64,000 bases of DNA from JAHEAO01 sp041633555 (GCA_041633555.1 JBFKFZ010000004.1:1-64000); one strand, 5' to 3'; positions 44,215 through 54,039 are shown, numbered from the stretch's first letter. Notes: generated from the letters alone by a model not told the origin. Made by a program: numbers and translations.

Positions 44215-45090
44215 TTAGGCCCTTGGATGGGTCTTCTCGTAGACCTCCAGCAAGCGGACCGTATCAACCGCCGTATAGGCCTGCGTGGTGGAAAGAGAGG
44301 CATGCCCCAGCAGTTCCTGGATCGCGCGCAAATCCCCCCCTGCGGCCAGCAGATGCGTTGCGAAACTGTGCCGCATCGCATGTGGCGTCGCCGTCGAGGG
44401 CAGGCCCAGTTGCATCCGCGCCTGTTCCATCACTTTCGCGATCAGCCGTGCGTTCAGCTTGCCACCACGGGCGCCGAGGAAAAGCGGCGTGTCGGCCTCG
44501 ATCGGATAAGGGCAGATGGCGACATAGCGGTCGACAGCGTCGCGCGCGGCAGGCAGAACCGGAACCATGCGTTCCTTGCCGCCCTTGCCCTGAATCCGCA
44601 GGCTCTCGGGCAGCGGGACAACCGCACCGGTCAGACCCAATGCCTCCGATATGCGCAAACCGCAGCCATAGAGCAGAGTCACCACGGCAGCGTCGCGCGC
44701 CGCAATCCAACCTTTGGAGGACTGCACCTCGACCGTGTCGATCATCGCCCGCGCGGCATCGACCGCCAGCGGGCGCGGCAACTTGCGCTGGAACTTGGGC
44801 GAGCGCACCGACAGCACGACCGTCGGATCGAAGCCCTCGCGCTCTGCCAGCCAGCGGTAGAATGATTTCACCGCCGACAGCGACCGCGCCAGTGATCGGG
44901 CCGAGACTCCCCGCCCGCGTTCATGCGCCATCCACGCGCGCATGTCGGAAACGGTCACTTTCATCAGCGGTGACAGGCCGGTTTCACCCCCGAAATGTCC
45001 GGTAATGAACGCCAGGTATGACAGTAGATCGGTTCGGTAGGCCGTCAGGGTGTTCTCGGCAGCGGCATTCAGCGCCTTCTGCGCGGCCAA
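44215..45090 (-). CDS. xerC: Tyrosine recombinase XerC
   Basis: A tyrosine recombinase that resolves chromosome dimers with XerD at dif. The SAM-like N-domain is followed by a catalytic domain with Arg in YGCGLRISEALGL, Lys in QGKGGKERM, HAMRHSFATHLLA, LLGHASLSTTQAY with the nucleophilic Tyr. Only TTG at 45090 offers a usual start, giving 291 residues. But the frame continues upstream as LIHFSPAARHALEGWLAAQ, a typical XerC beginning, without ATG, GTG or TTG. The true start may be CTG at 45144, inside the end of the DUF484 gene, giving about 309 residues. Confidence 0.9.
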   Translation of the reverse strand: MAAQKALNAAAENTLTAYRTDLLSYLAFITGHFGGETGLSPLMKVTVSDMRAWMAHERGRGVSARSLARSLSAVKSFYRWLAEREGFDPTVVLSVRSPKFQRKLPRPLAVDAARAMIDTVEVQSSKGWIAARDAAVVTLLYGCGLRISEALGLTGAVVPLPESLRIQGKGGKERMVPVLPAARDAVDRYVAICPYPIEADTPLFLGARGGKLNARLIAKVMEQARMQLGLPSTATPHAMRHSFATHLLAAGGDLRAIQELLGHASLSTTQAYTAVDTVRLLEVYEKTHPRA

Positions 45091-45131
45091 CCATCCCTCC
45101 AGCGCATGGCGCGCTGCGGGAGAGAAATGGA

Positions 45132-45839
45132 TTAAGCCAGCCAGCGCCGCATCGTCCTTTCGAATACGCCGGCGAAGAACGCCAGCAGGTCCGTGCCTTG
45201 CGTCGGTTTAAATTGATGCGGGTCCTCGGAACCCATGACCAACAATCCGGGCAGACGACCGGCGCCAAAATCGAGCCTCAGGCAGGCTTCGGATCGGATG
45301 TTGCCGTTCGTGTCGTCAAAGATGACATCCGCGTCCGGCTGTATCTGCCGCAACACAACCGGACGCACCGGCACATTGCGCCCCAGCGTCAGATAGCTGT
45401 CGACGAAACCGGGCTCTGCGGTGGCGATCATCTTGTCCAACTGGGCGATTTCGCTGCGATCCTCTTCGCTAACCGTTTCTAGCACCAGTCGGACCGTATC
45501 GACATGCAGGATATCGGCAACCTCGCCGTTCAGATCGCGCAGAAATGTTGCATAGTCGGTCGGCTCCAGGAGCCGCAAGAGCGCACGATGCACCTGATTG
45601 GTGCCGGAAAGGTTCTCGTAGGCCGCCGAGATCACGCTGCGATGCGTGTCCTCCAGCCAGTCGAGACGGGATTCCAGGCGCTCCAGCGCAATGCCGCGCA
45701 GGTCGACGACGTTACCGCCCAGCCCGTTCTCACCAGCGGCGATCAACGCCCGCATGACATCGCGATCCTCAAGGACGACATCCGGGTCCGCGATAATTCT
45801 CTCGCGCAGATCGTCGATTATGGCTGCCGTGCTGCTCAT
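45132..45839 (-). CDS. DUF484 family protein
   Basis: A 235-residue cytoplasmic protein with a GAF-like fold, recognised from LRERIIADPDVVLEDRDVM at the start and GLLVMGSEDPHQFKPTQGTD toward the end. DUF484 genes typically sit next to xerC, as here, but the function is unknown. AAAGGAACAGGC precedes the ATG. The 3' end overlaps the likely beginning of xerC, suggesting co-translation. Confidence 0.85.
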   Translation of the reverse strand: MSSTAAIIDDLRERIIADPDVVLEDRDVMRALIAAGENGLGGNVVDLRGIALERLESRLDWLEDTHRSVISAAYENLSGTNQVHRALLRLLEPTDYATFLRDLNGEVADILHVDTVRLVLETVSEEDRSEIAQLDKMIATAEPGFVDSYLTLGRNVPVRPVVLRQIQPDADVIFDDTNGNIRSEACLRLDFGAGRLPGLLVMGSEDPHQFKPTQGTDLLAFFAGVFERTMRRWLA

Positions 45840-46175
45840 GCCTGTTCCTTTGTTTTTGCACCGGTTTTTCCGGCTTGATCTATGCTCTGGCTCACTTTTG
45901 CCCAGTCAAGAGGGGTGAGGTCCAGCCCTCAGTTGGACCTTGGCCGTGATCCGGCCCGGATCGCGTCCCGCGCGCCACAGTGCCGTCGGGCCTTGCCGCA
46001 GTTGAGCGCGGGCAGACCGCTGAACGTCTGGCGAAGGTCCACCAAGTGAGACGGTAGCTTCGTGCCTTTCTTTGCTGCCAAGGTAGTCCGGCATGGCTGA
46101 AGGGCGTCGCCGAGGAGGCGAAGAAACGCGTTCTCAGCATTGAAGAGTCGCGAGAAAAAGGGGGGAAACGTCATC
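45840..46175. other. Gene-free stretch between DUF484 and the amber-interrupted frame
   Basis: These 336 bases show no supported gene. Short open frames on the minus strand have no recognisable motifs. Near the DUF484 start a small stem (CCGG...CCGG with A/T loop) is present at about 45861-45875. The right end holds a G-run that could be a ribosome site for the next frame. Nothing else is seen. Confidence 0.5.
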
Positions 46176-47360
46176 ATGTCGAATAATGTCCACGAGATAC
46201 TCGCGCAGATCGAAACCTTCCAGCAACGTGTCGATTAGGCCCGCCAGCGAGCTCTGGCAGACGATGGCCGGATCGACGACGATGAAGCGGCGATCATTTC
46301 CCGCCTCGAGACGCGGCTTGGCCGGGCGCACCAGCGCCTGACGGCGGCACTTGAACGAAATCCGCAACTGGCAGATCAGCCCGTGTTCTCTGTGGAAACG
46401 ATGACTTTCGAGGACGATGTCGTGGAAGGCGAGCGTACCGACGAAGAAATGTTCGTTGCACGCCGCATGATGGTACGGAACTCGATCGGGAACTGGCGCG
46501 ACAACTGCAAAGCCGAGATCGACACGCTGGTCAACGGAATGCTGGACACAGGCGATAGCGGCCCGGACATCCCGCGCGGCGCGCTCCTGGGGCTTCTCCG
46601 CACGGCCCTGACGCTTGCGGGCCAGCCGCATGTCGCGACCGCAATTGGCATCATGGACGGCCTTTTCAGCCTCGCCCAAAACGCCTACGAACGGTCGTTG
46701 CCAAGCCAGCCCTCGCTGCGAGAGGCACAGGTACAGTGGAACTCGGCCCTCGACCAGATGTCGGACAATGCCATCGACGAGCGCTACGAAGAGCTTGTAT
46801 CAGCGTTCAAGCGCGCGCACGGATATCCCGAAGACCACGAATATGTCCGGGGCAGCGCCTACAGGGACTGGATCACGTTCACGGAGTCCTTCTCCGAGGG
46901 CCAGCTTTTGCCGAGCGCCAGTGCGGTCAGGCGACAATTCATGACCGTCGTCTATCGCGCGATGCCTGACGACAGCTGGGACGAAGACCTGTCCTCGGGC
47001 ATTGTCGAGATCTCGCTCGACTATGATCGGGACCGACGCAGGTTCAGCTTTGACAGCGGGGTGATAGACGACATTACGCCCGAAGTGCGTCGCGGCCTGC
47101 ATAATGATGAGCGTATCTATGGCAACAGGGCGCTTGACCTGCCGGCGCCGATGACGTTCCGCATCCACAGTTCGTCTTGGAGCGATTTCGGAAACAGCCT
47201 TATCTGCTCGATCCAGCGATACTCGCATCAAGGCGGCAATACCGACTTCCGGCTGGACGGGCGCCCCGGATCACCGATAAGCCTCGACGAGCAGCAAGGC
47301 GTCTTCGAGGCGTTCATGAGCACACGCGCTTATGACGTGCCACTGCGGGACGTGCTTTGA
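46176..47360 (+). pseudogene. Unknown protein, 394-codon frame interrupted by TAG at codon 21
   Basis: ATG at 46176 with an upstream GGGGGG opens MSNNVHEILAQIETFQQRVD and meets TAG at 46236-46238. The same frame then runs without break to TGA at 47358-47360, beginning ARQRALADDGRIDDDEAA. The joined helix looks continuous across the TAG, as if a CAG codon had mutated. Later text includes SIGNWRDNCKAEIDTLVNGM and VRRQFMTVVYRAMPDDSWDE; the C-terminal third seems beta-rich. Downstream ATG at 46401 could still give a shorter product. I do not recognise the family. Neither neighbour explains it. Confidence 0.5.
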
Positions 47361-47398
47361 CCTGACCCGCGACACGGCGCCGGAACTGGGTCTTTGCG

Positions 47399-48052
47399 TC
47401 AGATGATCTTCTGACCCGTCTTTTCCCAGTCTTTCAGGAAGCCCTCCAGACCCTTGTCGGTCAGCACGTGGTTGGCCATCGCCTTGATCACGGTCGGCGG
47501 GGCGGTCGCTACATCGGCGCCGATCAGCGCCGCCTGCGACATGTGATTGGCCGACCGGATCGAGGCGGCGAGGATCGCTGTCTCAAAGCCGTAATTGTCA
47601 TAGATCTGCCGGATCTCGGCGATCAGATCCATGCCGTCGAGGTTGAGATCGTCCAAGCGGCCGATGAACGGAGAGATGAAGGTCGCCCCCGCCTTTGCCG
47701 CCAGCAGCGCTTGGTTGGCGGAAAAACACAGAGTCACATTGACCATCCGGCCCTCGCCAGTCAGCACCTTGCAGGCCTTCAAACCGGCCCAGGTCAGCGG
47801 CACCTTGATCGCGATGTTGTCGGCGATCTTGGCCAGTTCGCGGCCCTCGGCGATCATGCCATCTGCATCGAGCGCAACGGTCTCGGCCGAAACCGGGCCA
47901 TCGACCATGTCGCAGATTACCTTGGTCACTTCCTTGATGTCTCGCCCCGACTTCATGATCAGTGACGGATTGGTGGTCACCCCATCGACCATCCCGAGGT
48001 CATTCAGCTCGGAAATCGCATCCACATCGGCGGTATCTACGAAGAATCTCAT
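47399..48052 (-). CDS. fsa: Fructose-6-phosphate aldolase / small transaldolase
   Basis: A 217-residue small transaldolase-fold enzyme. The Schiff-base Lys83 is in AIKVPLTWAG, and FFVDTADVDAI at the start, DGVTTNPSL and NVTLCFSANQALLAAKAGA are family marks. Members either act as transaldolases in the pentose phosphate pathway or cleave fructose-6-phosphate; sequence alone does not separate these here. It is divergent from priA, an arrangement I recall from other Rhodobacterales genomes. Confidence 0.9.
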   Translation of the reverse strand: MRFFVDTADVDAISELNDLGMVDGVTTNPSLIMKSGRDIKEVTKVICDMVDGPVSAETVALDADGMIAEGRELAKIADNIAIKVPLTWAGLKACKVLTGEGRMVNVTLCFSANQALLAAKAGATFISPFIGRLDDLNLDGMDLIAEIRQIYDNYGFETAILAASIRSANHMSQAALIGADVATAPPTVIKAMANHVLTDKGLEGFLKDWEKTGQKII

Positions 48053-48138
48053 CGGTCATATCCCCTAGCTGATCTTTCCTGATGACTTCTAGCGCAAGGG
48101 GCTTGGCCCCGAAAGCCCAAACGGGCAAATGTGACGGC

Positions 48139-50334
48139 ATGGGGAGCCCGGGATTCTTTGACGAAGGTGAGCTGGTCGGAGTGTTGACCACCCAGCCGCT
48201 TGACCGGACCCTCGACTACAAGGCACCGGAAGGCGGCTGCATGACGGGCGCCTTTGTCGAGGTGCCGCTCGGGCCCCGAAAAGTCCTCGGCGTTGTCTGG
48301 GGGCCGGGGCAGGGCGATTTCGACCGCTCCAAGATCCGGTCGGTGATACGGGTGCTCGACGCCGTGCCGATGCGCGAAGAGATGCAGGTCTTCCTGACCC
48401 GGGTCGCCGATTACACCCTGACCCCGATGCCTGCCATGCTGCGCCTGGCAACGCGATCGCCAGGCTTGGGGGATCCGCCCTCGATGCGGATGATCTACAG
48501 GCTGGGCCATGGGCAGCCCGACCGGGAAACCGAGGCTCGCCGGCGTGTTCTGGCGGTGTTGGCGGAATATGGCGGGCTTTCGTTCACGCTCAAGGAACTG
48601 GCCGAGGCGGCCGGAGTTTCGACATCCGTCATCAAGGGCCTCGTCAAGCAGGGCGTCGTCGCAGAAGAGGCAAGCCCGCGCGACCTGCCATACCCCCGGA
48701 TGGACCCAGGCTACGGCGGCCTTGAATTGGCCGAGGATCAGGCGCGGGCAGCCGCCACCCTCCGCGAGCGCCTCGCCAGCCGCAACTACGGCACGACCCT
48801 TCTGAAAGGCGTCACTGGTTCGGGCAAGACCGAGGTCTACCTCGAAGCCGTCGCCGAATGCCTTGTGCAGAAGCGGCAGGCGCTTGTGCTCCTGCCCGAA
48901 ATAGCCCTGACCGCCGAGTTCCTGACCCGGGTCGAGGTCCGCTTCGGCGCGCGCCCCGCAGAATGGCACTCGGGAGTCACGATGACCGAGCGCCGCCGGG
49001 TCTGGCGGATGGTGGGCGAAGGTGGGGCACAGATGGTGATCGGGGCGCGGTCCGCCCTTTACCTGCCGTTCCGCGATCTCGGTCTGATCGTGGTGGATGA
49101 AGAACACGACACGTCCTACAAGCAGGAGGATGGCGTCGTCTACTCGGCCCGCGACATGGCGGTGCTCAGGGCCTCGATCAACTCGGCGCAGGTCATCCTC
49201 GCCTCGGCAACGCCGTCGCTCGAAAGCTGGGCAAATGCCGAGGCCGGGAAATACCAGAAACTCGAACTCACCTCGCGCTTCGGTGCCGCCGAGCTGCCGG
49301 ACATGGCCGCCATCGACATGCGCAACGAAAAGCTGCCCGGCAACCGCTGGATCTCACCGACCCTGCAGTCCGAAGTCGCCAGGCGCATCAGGCTGAAAGA
49401 GCAGTCGCTTCTCTTCCTCAACCGCCGTGGTTACGCGCCCGTCACCATTTGCCGCGCCTGCGGCCACCAGATCGGATGCGATCATTGCGATGCGCGCATG
49501 GTCGAACATCGGTTCCTGAAGCGACTGGTCTGCCACCAATGCGGCGAGACCAAGCCGATGCCACAGGTCTGCCCGAACTGCGAGGCAAAAGACCGTCTCG
49601 CCCCCGTCGGTCCCGGCGTCGAACGGCTGGCAGAGGAGGTACAGGAGCTTTTCCCAGAGGCCCGGGTCGCGGTGCTGTCTTCCGACCTTTACGGGTCGGC
49701 ACGCGCACTCAAGGAACAGATCGTCGCGATCGCGGATGGCGCCGCCGATATCATCATCGGGACGCAGCTGGTGGCCAAAGGCCACAATTTCCCGCTTCTG
49801 ACGCTCGTGGGGGTGATTGACGCCGATCTCGGGCTGCAAGGGTCTGACCTGCGTGCGGCCGAGCGTACCTTCCAGCTGATGCGACAGGTCGCAGGCCGGG
49901 CCGGGCGGAGCTCTGCCAAGGGGGTCGCCCTGTTGCAGACCTGCCAGCCCGAACATCCCGTGATCCGGGCGATCCTCGCCGGGGACGAAGAGAATTTCTG
50001 GCGCGCCGAGGCCGCCGAACGCCAGGCGGCGGGCGTACCGCCCTATGGCCGTCTTGCCGGGATCGTCCTGTCGTCGCCGAATGTTCAGGAGGTCTTCGAT
50101 CTCGGTGGCGAGATGGCCCGGCGGGCGGCACCGCTGCAGGCGGTCGGCGCCCGGGTCTACGGCCCCGCGCCCGCCCCGATCGCCCGGATCCGCGGCCGCC
50201 ACCGCGTGCGCCTGCTGGTAAAGGCCGAGAAATCGGCGCCTTTGCAGGCCGCCCTCAAGAAATGGGTCGCCCAGTTCAAACTGCCGGCCAACCTGCGGCT
50301 GCAAATCGACATTGACCCGCAAAGCTTCTACTGA
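48139..50334 (+). CDS. priA: Primosomal protein N' (replication restart helicase)
   Basis: A 731-residue helicase that restarts stalled replication forks. The 3'-end-binding domain opens it (VGVLTTQPLDRTLDYKAPEGG), followed by Walker A GVTGSGKTEVY, DEEH box VVDEEHDTSYKQED, zinc cluster cysteines CRACGHQIGCDHC and CHQCGE...CPNC, and helicase motifs near GTQLVAKGHNFP and QVAGRAGR. ATG at 48139 is preferred because the PriA fold begins soon after; ATG at 48082 adds 19 unlikely residues. Single gene. Confidence 0.93.
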   Translation: MGSPGFFDEGELVGVLTTQPLDRTLDYKAPEGGCMTGAFVEVPLGPRKVLGVVWGPGQGDFDRSKIRSVIRVLDAVPMREEMQVFLTRVADYTLTPMPAMLRLATRSPGLGDPPSMRMIYRLGHGQPDRETEARRRVLAVLAEYGGLSFTLKELAEAAGVSTSVIKGLVKQGVVAEEASPRDLPYPRMDPGYGGLELAEDQARAAATLRERLASRNYGTTLLKGVTGSGKTEVYLEAVAECLVQKRQALVLLPEIALTAEFLTRVEVRFGARPAEWHSGVTMTERRRVWRMVGEGGAQMVIGARSALYLPFRDLGLIVVDEEHDTSYKQEDGVVYSARDMAVLRASINSAQVILASATPSLESWANAEAGKYQKLELTSRFGAAELPDMAAIDMRNEKLPGNRWISPTLQSEVARRIRLKEQSLLFLNRRGYAPVTICRACGHQIGCDHCDARMVEHRFLKRLVCHQCGETKPMPQVCPNCEAKDRLAPVGPGVERLAEEVQELFPEARVAVLSSDLYGSARALKEQIVAIADGAADIIIGTQLVAKGHNFPLLTLVGVIDADLGLQGSDLRAAERTFQLMRQVAGRAGRSSAKGVALLQTCQPEHPVIRAILAGDEENFWRAEAAERQAAGVPPYGRLAGIVLSSPNVQEVFDLGGEMARRAAPLQAVGARVYGPAPAPIARIRGRHRVRLLVKAEKSAPLQAALKKWVAQFKLPANLRLQIDIDPQSFY

Positions 50335-50448
50335 TCCGGCAGCGGCGCTGCCGCCAACGGCCGATTTTTTCCGGAATGCAACCGGATCCACTGAATTCTA
50401 TGTCACTCCGAGAACCCAATGCTCTCCGCCGCTCCAACTCGACTTGAC

Positions 50449-50465
50449 GCCCGTAAAAAAAGGGC
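50449..50465. terminator. Possible terminator after priA
   Basis: GCCC and GGGC pair around a nine-base A-rich loop, followed by TTTC. It is short and 115 bases after the priA stop, so support is weak. The rest of 50335-50614 shows nothing more. Confidence 0.25.
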
Positions 50466-50614
50466 TTTCACATTCCGAATGCGCTTCCGAGCCCTCGCCC
50501 CGGATTCCTGGCAAGATCTGGATTTCGCCTGACGCGAGGAGAAGTGAACAGTCTTTGGTTGATCTTTAACCCGGCATCTATACTTTCTGGCCAATTCACA
50601 AACACGGGGCCGCA

Positions 50615-51064
50615 ATGATCCGTTATGCACTGAGATGCGAGGACAACCACCAGTTCGAGAGCTGGTTTCAGTCTGCCGAGGCCTTTGACAAGCTCCGCGC
50701 AGGCGGGTTGCTGTCCTGTCCTGATTGCGGCTCCGAAAGCGTCGACAAGGCGATCATGGCACCGCGCGTTCAGCCGAACGGAAAGGCGGCTGCCCCCGAC
50801 CGGGCCGAGAAGGTTCCGATGCATGCTTTGACCGCACCGTCTTCGCCAGCCGAAGCGGCGATGAAGGAGCTGAAGCGAAAGGTTCTGGAACATTCGGAAT
50901 ATGTCGGTTCGGATTTCCCGTCCGAAGCGCGCAAGATCCACGATGGCGATGCGCCGGAACGCTCGATCTACGGCGAAGCGTCGCAAGAGGAAGCGCGGAA
51001 GCTGGCCGAAGACGGTGTGCCCGTCGCCCCGCTGCCGTTCTTTCCCTCACGCAAGGCGAACTGA
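50615..51064 (+). CDS. DUF1178 family protein
   Basis: A 149-residue protein. It opens MIRYALRCEDNHQFESWFQ and has a CxxC pair in SCPDCGSESVDKAIMAPRV, the family hallmark, suggesting a small zinc ribbon. The C-terminus EARKLAEDGVPVAPLPF is also typical. Members are frequent in alphaproteobacteria, and their function is unknown. Standalone gene between priA and a LysR regulator. Confidence 0.88.
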   Translation: MIRYALRCEDNHQFESWFQSAEAFDKLRAGGLLSCPDCGSESVDKAIMAPRVQPNGKAAAPDRAEKVPMHALTAPSSPAEAAMKELKRKVLEHSEYVGSDFPSEARKIHDGDAPERSIYGEASQEEARKLAEDGVPVAPLPFFPSRKAN

Positions 51065-51428
51065 GGGCGAACCTCGGGACATTTCTGATGCGATCTGCCC
51101 GGATATTGCCGGATCATCACAGGATCATCGACTGCCGACCGCACACCAATGCCAGCAACAGCAGACTGACTCCATAGCTCAGGCAGAGGAGTTGGGTTCG
51201 CGTTTGGATTAGCCCTCAAATCGCCGGGTGAATGGCCATCGCCTAATACCGGGCAGCCATGACGTAGGTCAGTTTCAAGCTTCGAGGGCAGGGCGGGGTC
51301 GCTCAATCATGCCGACCGGGGCCACGGAGCAACCGCAATCAAATCCGCACATTCATACCATAATCTGTGACGACAGGCGGAATGCGCGTTACATACCGGA
51401 TGGAGTGACTCAAACAGGAGGCTGACTC
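51065..51428. other. Gene-free stretch upstream of a LysR gene
   Basis: These 364 bases lack a supported gene, tRNA or repeat. The last 20 bases carry ACAGGAGGCTGACTC, the ribosome site of the LysR gene. No LysR-type palindrome stood out. Confidence 0.5.
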
Positions 51429-52316
51429 ATGCAAAGTTGGGACGAGATTCAGACAGCCTACCATGTGGCGCGCGTAGGCACCGTAAGCGGCGCGGCAGAA
51501 GCGCTGGGAATTCATCATGCCACGGTCATTCGTCATGTGGATGCGCTCGAGACCCGGCTTGGCACCAAACTCTTCCAACGCCACCCGCGCGGCTACTCGA
51601 CCACCGAGGCGGGAGAGTTGCTTCTGAAGGTAGCGCAAACCACGGCGGATCAGTTCTCGCACCTGACCGAAAGGATAACCGGCGCCTCGAACGACATTTC
51701 CGGTGAACTCATCGTCACCTCACTGCCAGGCCTCGCCCAGCTCGTCGTGGCGACTCTGGCACGGCTGAAGGTTGCGCATCCGGGGCTGCGGGTGCGCTAT
51801 GTCAGCGATCCGCGGCTGTTCCGGCTGGAATTCGGAGAAGCGCATGTCGCGATCCGCGCCGGTGGCAAGCCACAGGAACCGGACAATGTCGTTCAGAGGT
51901 TCTGCAGTTTTCCGAACGCGCTCTACGCATCGCGCGGCTATATCGAGCGCCATGGCATGCCGGCCAGGGACGACATCGCGTCGCTGGCGAGGCACACGTT
52001 CGTCGGGCCTGTCGATGTCGAAAGCCCGGCCCCCTTCTACCGGTGGCTGGCGAAACATATTGCCCCAGATTCGATCGCCTTTCGCACGAACGAGCGGGAG
52101 GCGGTATTGGAGGCGGTCAGCCAGGGCGTCGCGCTGGGTTTCCTGACGCCATTCATGCTGCGGGGACGCGACGATCTCGTGCAGGTGATGCCGCCCCAGC
52201 CGGACTGGGAAACACCGCTTTGGCTCGTGACCCATGTCGATCTGCACCGCACCCGACGGGTCCAGCTTTTCCTGAAGGCCGTCAAGGAAGACGCGCGCCA
52301 GCGCGGGGCTGAGTGA
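51429..52316 (+). CDS. LysR-family transcriptional regulator
   Basis: A 295-residue LysR protein: DNA-binding domain at 1-60 (HVARVGTVSGAAEALGIHHA and TRLGTKLFQRHPRGYSTTEAG), then the effector domain. AGGAGG eight bases before ATG 51429 is a strong ribosome site. It resembles the branch that begins W-D-E-I-x-x-A-Y. The target is unknown. No divergent partner is visible; the persulfide dioxygenase gene lies 308 bases downstream on the same strand and might be regulated by it, but nothing shows this. Confidence 0.85.
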   Translation: MQSWDEIQTAYHVARVGTVSGAAEALGIHHATVIRHVDALETRLGTKLFQRHPRGYSTTEAGELLLKVAQTTADQFSHLTERITGASNDISGELIVTSLPGLAQLVVATLARLKVAHPGLRVRYVSDPRLFRLEFGEAHVAIRAGGKPQEPDNVVQRFCSFPNALYASRGYIERHGMPARDDIASLARHTFVGPVDVESPAPFYRWLAKHIAPDSIAFRTNEREAVLEAVSQGVALGFLTPFMLRGRDDLVQVMPPQPDWETPLWLVTHVDLHRTRRVQLFLKAVKEDARQRGAE

Positions 52317-52624
52317 GCCTCTGGCGCTGGATTGAGGTACTCCCCTCGGTCCGTTTGCAGGCGGCCAAGCGCTGCGCCGATGCTGATGGGCTCGCGGCTG
52401 CCGCAGAGCCACCAGTACGGTCTGATGCGCTAGCCTGACGTTCTGGCGCACTGCTGAACCGCCCTGACGCCATCGCAGTCGAAAGCGGCCATCGGACGCT
52501 TCTGGAAGCCAACAGACTCTGGATTGCGGTGGGCAAGACTTTTCGAGTTCGGTTCCAATATGAACGCCCTGGCGCCAAGTGTGCTACACTCTCTTCTGGA
52601 AGAGGACCTAGCGGGGTGCCAGGC
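52317..52624. other. Gene-free stretch between LysR and the persulfide dioxygenase gene
   Basis: An open frame runs from 52529 into the next gene, but its codons before 52625 show no family similarity. I see no other gene, clear promoter or hairpin in these 308 bases. Confidence 0.45.
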
Positions 52625-53659
52625 ATGATATTCCGGCAATTGTTCGACAAGACGTCCAGCACATATACCTATCTTCTGGCCAGCCGCAGTGGCGGTGAGG
52701 CGCTGTTGATCGATCCCGTGCTGGAACAGACCGTGCGTTACCTGAAGCTGCTGGAGGAGCTTGACCTGAAACTGGTCAAGGTCATCGACACCCATATTCA
52801 CGCCGATCACGTCAGCGCCATGGGCAAACTCAGGGACGCAACGAGATGCGTCACCGTGATGGGCGAGCAGTCGCCCGCCGATGTCGTCTCTCTGCGTGTT
52901 GCCGACAACGAGAAATTGTCCATCGAAGGGCTCACTCTCACTGCGCTGCACACGCCCGGACACACCAGCGAAAGCTACAGTTTCCTCATGGATGACAGGG
53001 TTTTCACCGGCGATACGCTGCTGATTCGCGGCACCGGGCGCACCGATTTTCAGAATGGGGACCCCTATGACCAGTACCATTCGCTGTTCGAACGGCTGCT
53101 GAAGCTGCCCGACCACACGTTTGTCTACCCCGCCCATGACTACAAGGGCGACACGGTCAGCACCATCGCCGAAGAAAAGGCCTTCAACCCCCGGCTCAAG
53201 GTGAGTTCGGCCGACGAATATGCGGAAATCATGAACAATCTCAATCTTCCGAACCCAAAGATGATGGATGTCGCCGTCCCGGAGAACCTCAGGATCGGGC
53301 TTCATATCGAGGCGCAGCACCGCGTCCCGTCGGTCGAAGTGGAGGAATTGCTGAAGGCCTGGCCCGATATCCCGTTCCAGCTTATTGACATACGCGAAGA
53401 CAATGAGCGGCGGCGCTATGGGGCGATACCGGGTTCCATCCATCTGCCCTATACGGGTTTCGCGTCGCAATGCTCCGCCTCCGGAACTCTACGCGGTCTC
53501 AGCGCAAATACCCGTCTGCTGATCTACTGCGCCGTCGGAGAACGCTCTACGCTGGCCGTCGAAATCGCCGATGAACAGGGCGTCAAGAACGTCGCCCATA
53601 TCCCCGGCGGCTATCGGGAATGGATGTCCGCAGGCGGATCCGTGGAGGAAGTCGAATAG
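52625..53659 (+). CDS. Persulfide dioxygenase-rhodanese fusion
   Basis: A 344-residue two-domain protein. Residues 1 to about 235 are a metallo-beta-lactamase-fold persulfide dioxygenase of ETHE1 type, with iron ligands in DTHIHADHVS, HTPGHTSES, FTGDTLL and YPAHDY. From about 250 a rhodanese domain follows, with active-site Cys in IYCAVGERS. The pair oxidises glutathione persulfide to sulfite and moves sulfane sulfur, so it detoxifies sulfide. It sits alone; no sulfide:quinone reductase is nearby. The spacing before ATG has no strong ribosome site. Confidence 0.88.
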   Translation: MIFRQLFDKTSSTYTYLLASRSGGEALLIDPVLEQTVRYLKLLEELDLKLVKVIDTHIHADHVSAMGKLRDATRCVTVMGEQSPADVVSLRVADNEKLSIEGLTLTALHTPGHTSESYSFLMDDRVFTGDTLLIRGTGRTDFQNGDPYDQYHSLFERLLKLPDHTFVYPAHDYKGDTVSTIAEEKAFNPRLKVSSADEYAEIMNNLNLPNPKMMDVAVPENLRIGLHIEAQHRVPSVEVEELLKAWPDIPFQLIDIREDNERRRYGAIPGSIHLPYTGFASQCSASGTLRGLSANTRLLIYCAVGERSTLAVEIADEQGVKNVAHIPGGYREWMSAGGSVEEVE

Positions 53660-54039
53660 GGAAAGTACATATCCCGTTAGATCGCCCTTCGCTTTGGTGC
53701 TTAGATACCTGTGGTGTTCGCAATCCCGGTCTGGTTGTTTGCAGAAGAATGCCGAGGGCAACTCAAATCTCAGCATATGGGGTCATCCATTCGTGCATCG
53801 CACGGCATGATCCGCAGAACATTGCATGAACCTGCCTGCCAATGTGGATACCGTGAAGCTGTATGACTCGGTTTCAAGGCTATTCGGACTTGAGAAGGGC
53901 TCAGACCTCGACGACAGCACCGGACCGGTTCGGCTTTGCCAATTTCCGTGAAATCGCGCTAATGTGGTTAATGGGCGGCCGCATATCGCCCAAGAATTGT
54001 GTTTTAGATCCAATCACGTCATCCTCTAGCAAAGGGCGG
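53660..54039. other. Gene-free, lower-GC stretch
   Basis: These 380 bases have no supported gene and look less GC-rich than the neighbours. TTGCCA at about 53936 and TAATGT 18 bases further could be a promoter for the decayed regulator that follows; this is weak. Nothing else is seen. Confidence 0.4.

Noticed and set aside
44215..45090. Phage or integron integrase
   Set aside because: The recombinase is next to DUF484, the standard context of housekeeping XerC, with no attachment-site repeat or cassette genes.
45892..46177. Minus-strand short genes upstream of the interrupted frame
   Set aside because: Several overlapping frames with Arg/Ser/Pro-rich text and no ribosome site or motif.
46176..46238. 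A separate 20-residue peptide gene
   Set aside because: The short frame to the TAG is in phase with the long downstream frame and reads as its natural N-terminus, so it is treated as one interrupted gene.
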